Shown: piece by piece, positions 62,895-64,000 of the stretch
Layout of the letters: each line of letters opens with the position of its first letter
Position numbering within the stretch: position 1 is the stretch's first letter
Assembly (NCBI GenBank): GCA_016699855.1
Contig: CP064988.1
Coordinates: forward strand, 2,694,501-2,758,500
Direction of reading: 5' to 3'
Length of the DNA stretch: 64,000 nucleotides
Source: Rhodospirillales bacterium
Lineage (GTDB): Bacteria > Pseudomonadota > Alphaproteobacteria > Reyranellales > Reyranellaceae
The notes under the pieces: model-generated
What the model was told of the DNA's origin: nothing
The model's input: only the letters and a program-made list of their open reading frames with translations
Database searches by the model: none
Translations under genes and position numbers: made by a program

Positions 62895-64000
62895 ATGTTC
62901 GACGGCCTGAGCAAGAGACTTGGAGACGTGCTGAGCCGCCTGCGCGGCAAGGGCGCGTTGTCCGAGGCCGACGTCGACGCGGCGCTGCGCGAGGTGCGTC
63001 TGGCGCTGCTCGAGGCCGACGTCGCGCTGCCGGTCGTCAAGGATTTCATCGACGGGGTGCGGCCGAAGGCGATCGGCGCCGAGGTCATCCGCAGCGTCAC
63101 CCCCGGCCAGATGGTCGTCAAGCTCGTCCACGACCACCTCGTGGAGATGCTCGGCGGCGCGTCGAGCGACCTCGACCTCAACGCCATCCCGCCGGTCGTC
63201 GTCCTGATGGTCGGCCTGCAGGGTTCCGGCAAGACGACGACCACGGCCAAGATCGCGCACCGGCTGACGCTCGGCCCGCAGGGCATGGCGGCCGGCGCCT
63301 TCGGCGGCTCCTTCAAGGAGCGCAAGAAGGTGCTGATGGCGTCGCTCGACGTCGCCCGCCCCGCCGCGCAGCAGCAGTTGAAGATCCTGGGCGAGCAGGC
63401 CGGCGTCGCGACGCTGCCGATCGTGCCGCTCGAGCAGCCGCTGGCGATCGCGCGGCGCGCGCTCGACGAGGCCCGCCGCGGCGGCTTCGACGTGGTGATG
63501 CTCGACACCGCCGGCCGCCTGTCGATCGACGAGCGCCTGATGGCCGAGGTCGCCGCCGTGCGCGACGCGACGCGGCCGACCGAGACGCTGCTGGTCGCCG
63601 ACGCGATGACCGGCCAGGACGCCGTCAACACCGCGCGCGCCTTCAACGAGAAGGTCGGCGTCACCGGGATCGTGCTGACCCGCGTCGACGGCGACGCGCG
63701 CGGCGGCGCGGCGCTCTCGATGCGCGCCGTCACCGGCCGGCCGATCAAGCTGCTGGGCGTCGGCGAGAAGCTCGACGCGCTGGAGCAGTTCCATCCCGAC
63801 CGCGTCGCCACGCGCATCCTCGGCATGGGCGACATCGTCTCGCTGGTCGAGCGCGCCGCCGAGACGATGGAGCAGGACGAGGCCGAGCGCCTCGCCGCCA
63901 AGGTCCAGAAGGGCCAGTTCGACCTCGAGGACCTCCTCAACCAGCTGCGCCAGCTGCGCCGCATGGGCGGGCTCCAGGGCCTGATGGGCATGCTGCCGGG
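62895..64000 (+). CDS. ffh: Signal recognition particle protein Ffh, 3' end beyond window
   Basis: The first 368 codons of SRP54/Ffh are present. The N domain opens FDGLSKRLGDVLSRLRG. The G domain has P-loop GLQGSGKTTTTAKIA from 107, ASLDVARPAAQQQL, MLDTAGRLSIDERLMAEV, TRVDGDARGGAALS and the closing GVGEKLDALEQFHPD. The M domain, which binds SRP RNA and signal peptides, has just begun at the edge (QFDLEDLLNQLRQLRRMGG). No stop codon is reached. It works with FtsY, encoded at 56197. In alphaproteobacteria rpsP-rimM-trmD often follow. Confidence 0.98.
   Translation, partial: MFDGLSKRLGDVLSRLRGKGALSEADVDAALREVRLALLEADVALPVVKDFIDGVRPKAIGAEVIRSVTPGQMVVKLVHDHLVEMLGGASSDLDLNAIPPVVVLMVGLQGSGKTTTTAKIAHRLTLGPQGMAAGAFGGSFKERKKVLMASLDVARPAAQQQLKILGEQAGVATLPIVPLEQPLAIARRALDEARRGGFDVVMLDTAGRLSIDERLMAEVAAVRDATRPTETLLVADAMTGQDAVNTARAFNEKVGVTGIVLTRVDGDARGGAALSMRAVTGRPIKLLGVGEKLDALEQFHPDRVATRILGMGDIVSLVERAAETMEQDEAERLAAKVQKGQFDLEDLLNQLRQLRRMGGLQGLMGMLP

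Noticed and set aside
62605..62910. A 101-codon plus-strand frame across the ffh leader
   Set aside because: No ribosome site or domain, it overlaps the ffh start in another frame, and it runs through a strong hairpin.

Overview
The window is a contiguous, very GC-rich piece of a bacterial chromosome, densely packed with genes and with almost no mobile DNA. Core-gene neighbourhoods point to an alphaproteobacterium, by my reading closest to Rhodospirillales or a neighbouring order. These are rpsT-dnaA-dnaN-recF-gyrB, mutM with ubiE-ubiB, hisB divergent from hslV-hslU, dapF-mtaB-ftsY-yciB next to ffh, a LysR regulator divergent from DUF1127 genes, and TauE/SafE with a TIGR02186 protein. I assign no genus. 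I see no tRNA, rRNA, CRISPR array, transposase or phage gene.

Layout. 0-13.9 kb is a metabolic and accessory stretch: dapB, GNAT acetyltransferases, a MarR-luciferase-like operon with a clear palindromic operator, tandem esterases, a GST and small membrane proteins. 13.9-20 kb is one giant RTX/FG-GAP gene with two seven-repeat propellers made by an internal duplication. 20-31 kb holds a TSUP transporter operon, an AT-rich island, an Nfu Fe-S protein, a Bax-like glucosaminidase, a VanX-type dipeptidase, hisH-hisB and hslV-hslU. 33.9-44.6 kb is the replication initiation cluster, read leftwards, followed by rpsT, an enoyl-CoA hydratase and mutM. Its approximately 700 bp gap (41819-42524) is my best candidate for oriC. 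44.6-54.1 kb carries ubiE-ubiB, a second TSUP transporter, an extradiol-dioxygenase-like protein, a Sel1/peptidoglycan-binding protein and murJ. 54.3-64 kb carries a flavin monooxygenase, the tightly overlapping dapF-mtaB-ftsY-yciB operon, two CPBP proteases and the start of ffh, which runs off the end.

How the genes work together. dapB and dapF serve diaminopimelate/lysine synthesis, and murJ and yciB serve the envelope. ftsY and ffh are the two SRP-pathway GTPases. dnaA, dnaN, recF and gyrB are the replication module. ubiE and ubiB serve ubiquinone synthesis. Several local gene pairs look like tandem duplicates: two GNATs, two HSL-type hydrolases, two small membrane proteins and two CPBP proteases.

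Three genes (a PPOx-type flavoprotein, a universal stress protein and recF) are broken by what look like missing G/C bases. recF is normally kept intact beside dnaN and gyrB, so sequencing error is at least as likely as real decay.

The most novel-looking signals are non-coding. The first is a candidate approximately 105-nt structured RNA at 11126-11230, with two successive hairpins showing the same 9-nt loop before an intrinsic terminator. The second is a terminator-like hairpin in the ffh leader. The third is a cluster of GANTC sites in the dnaA-rpsT gap.
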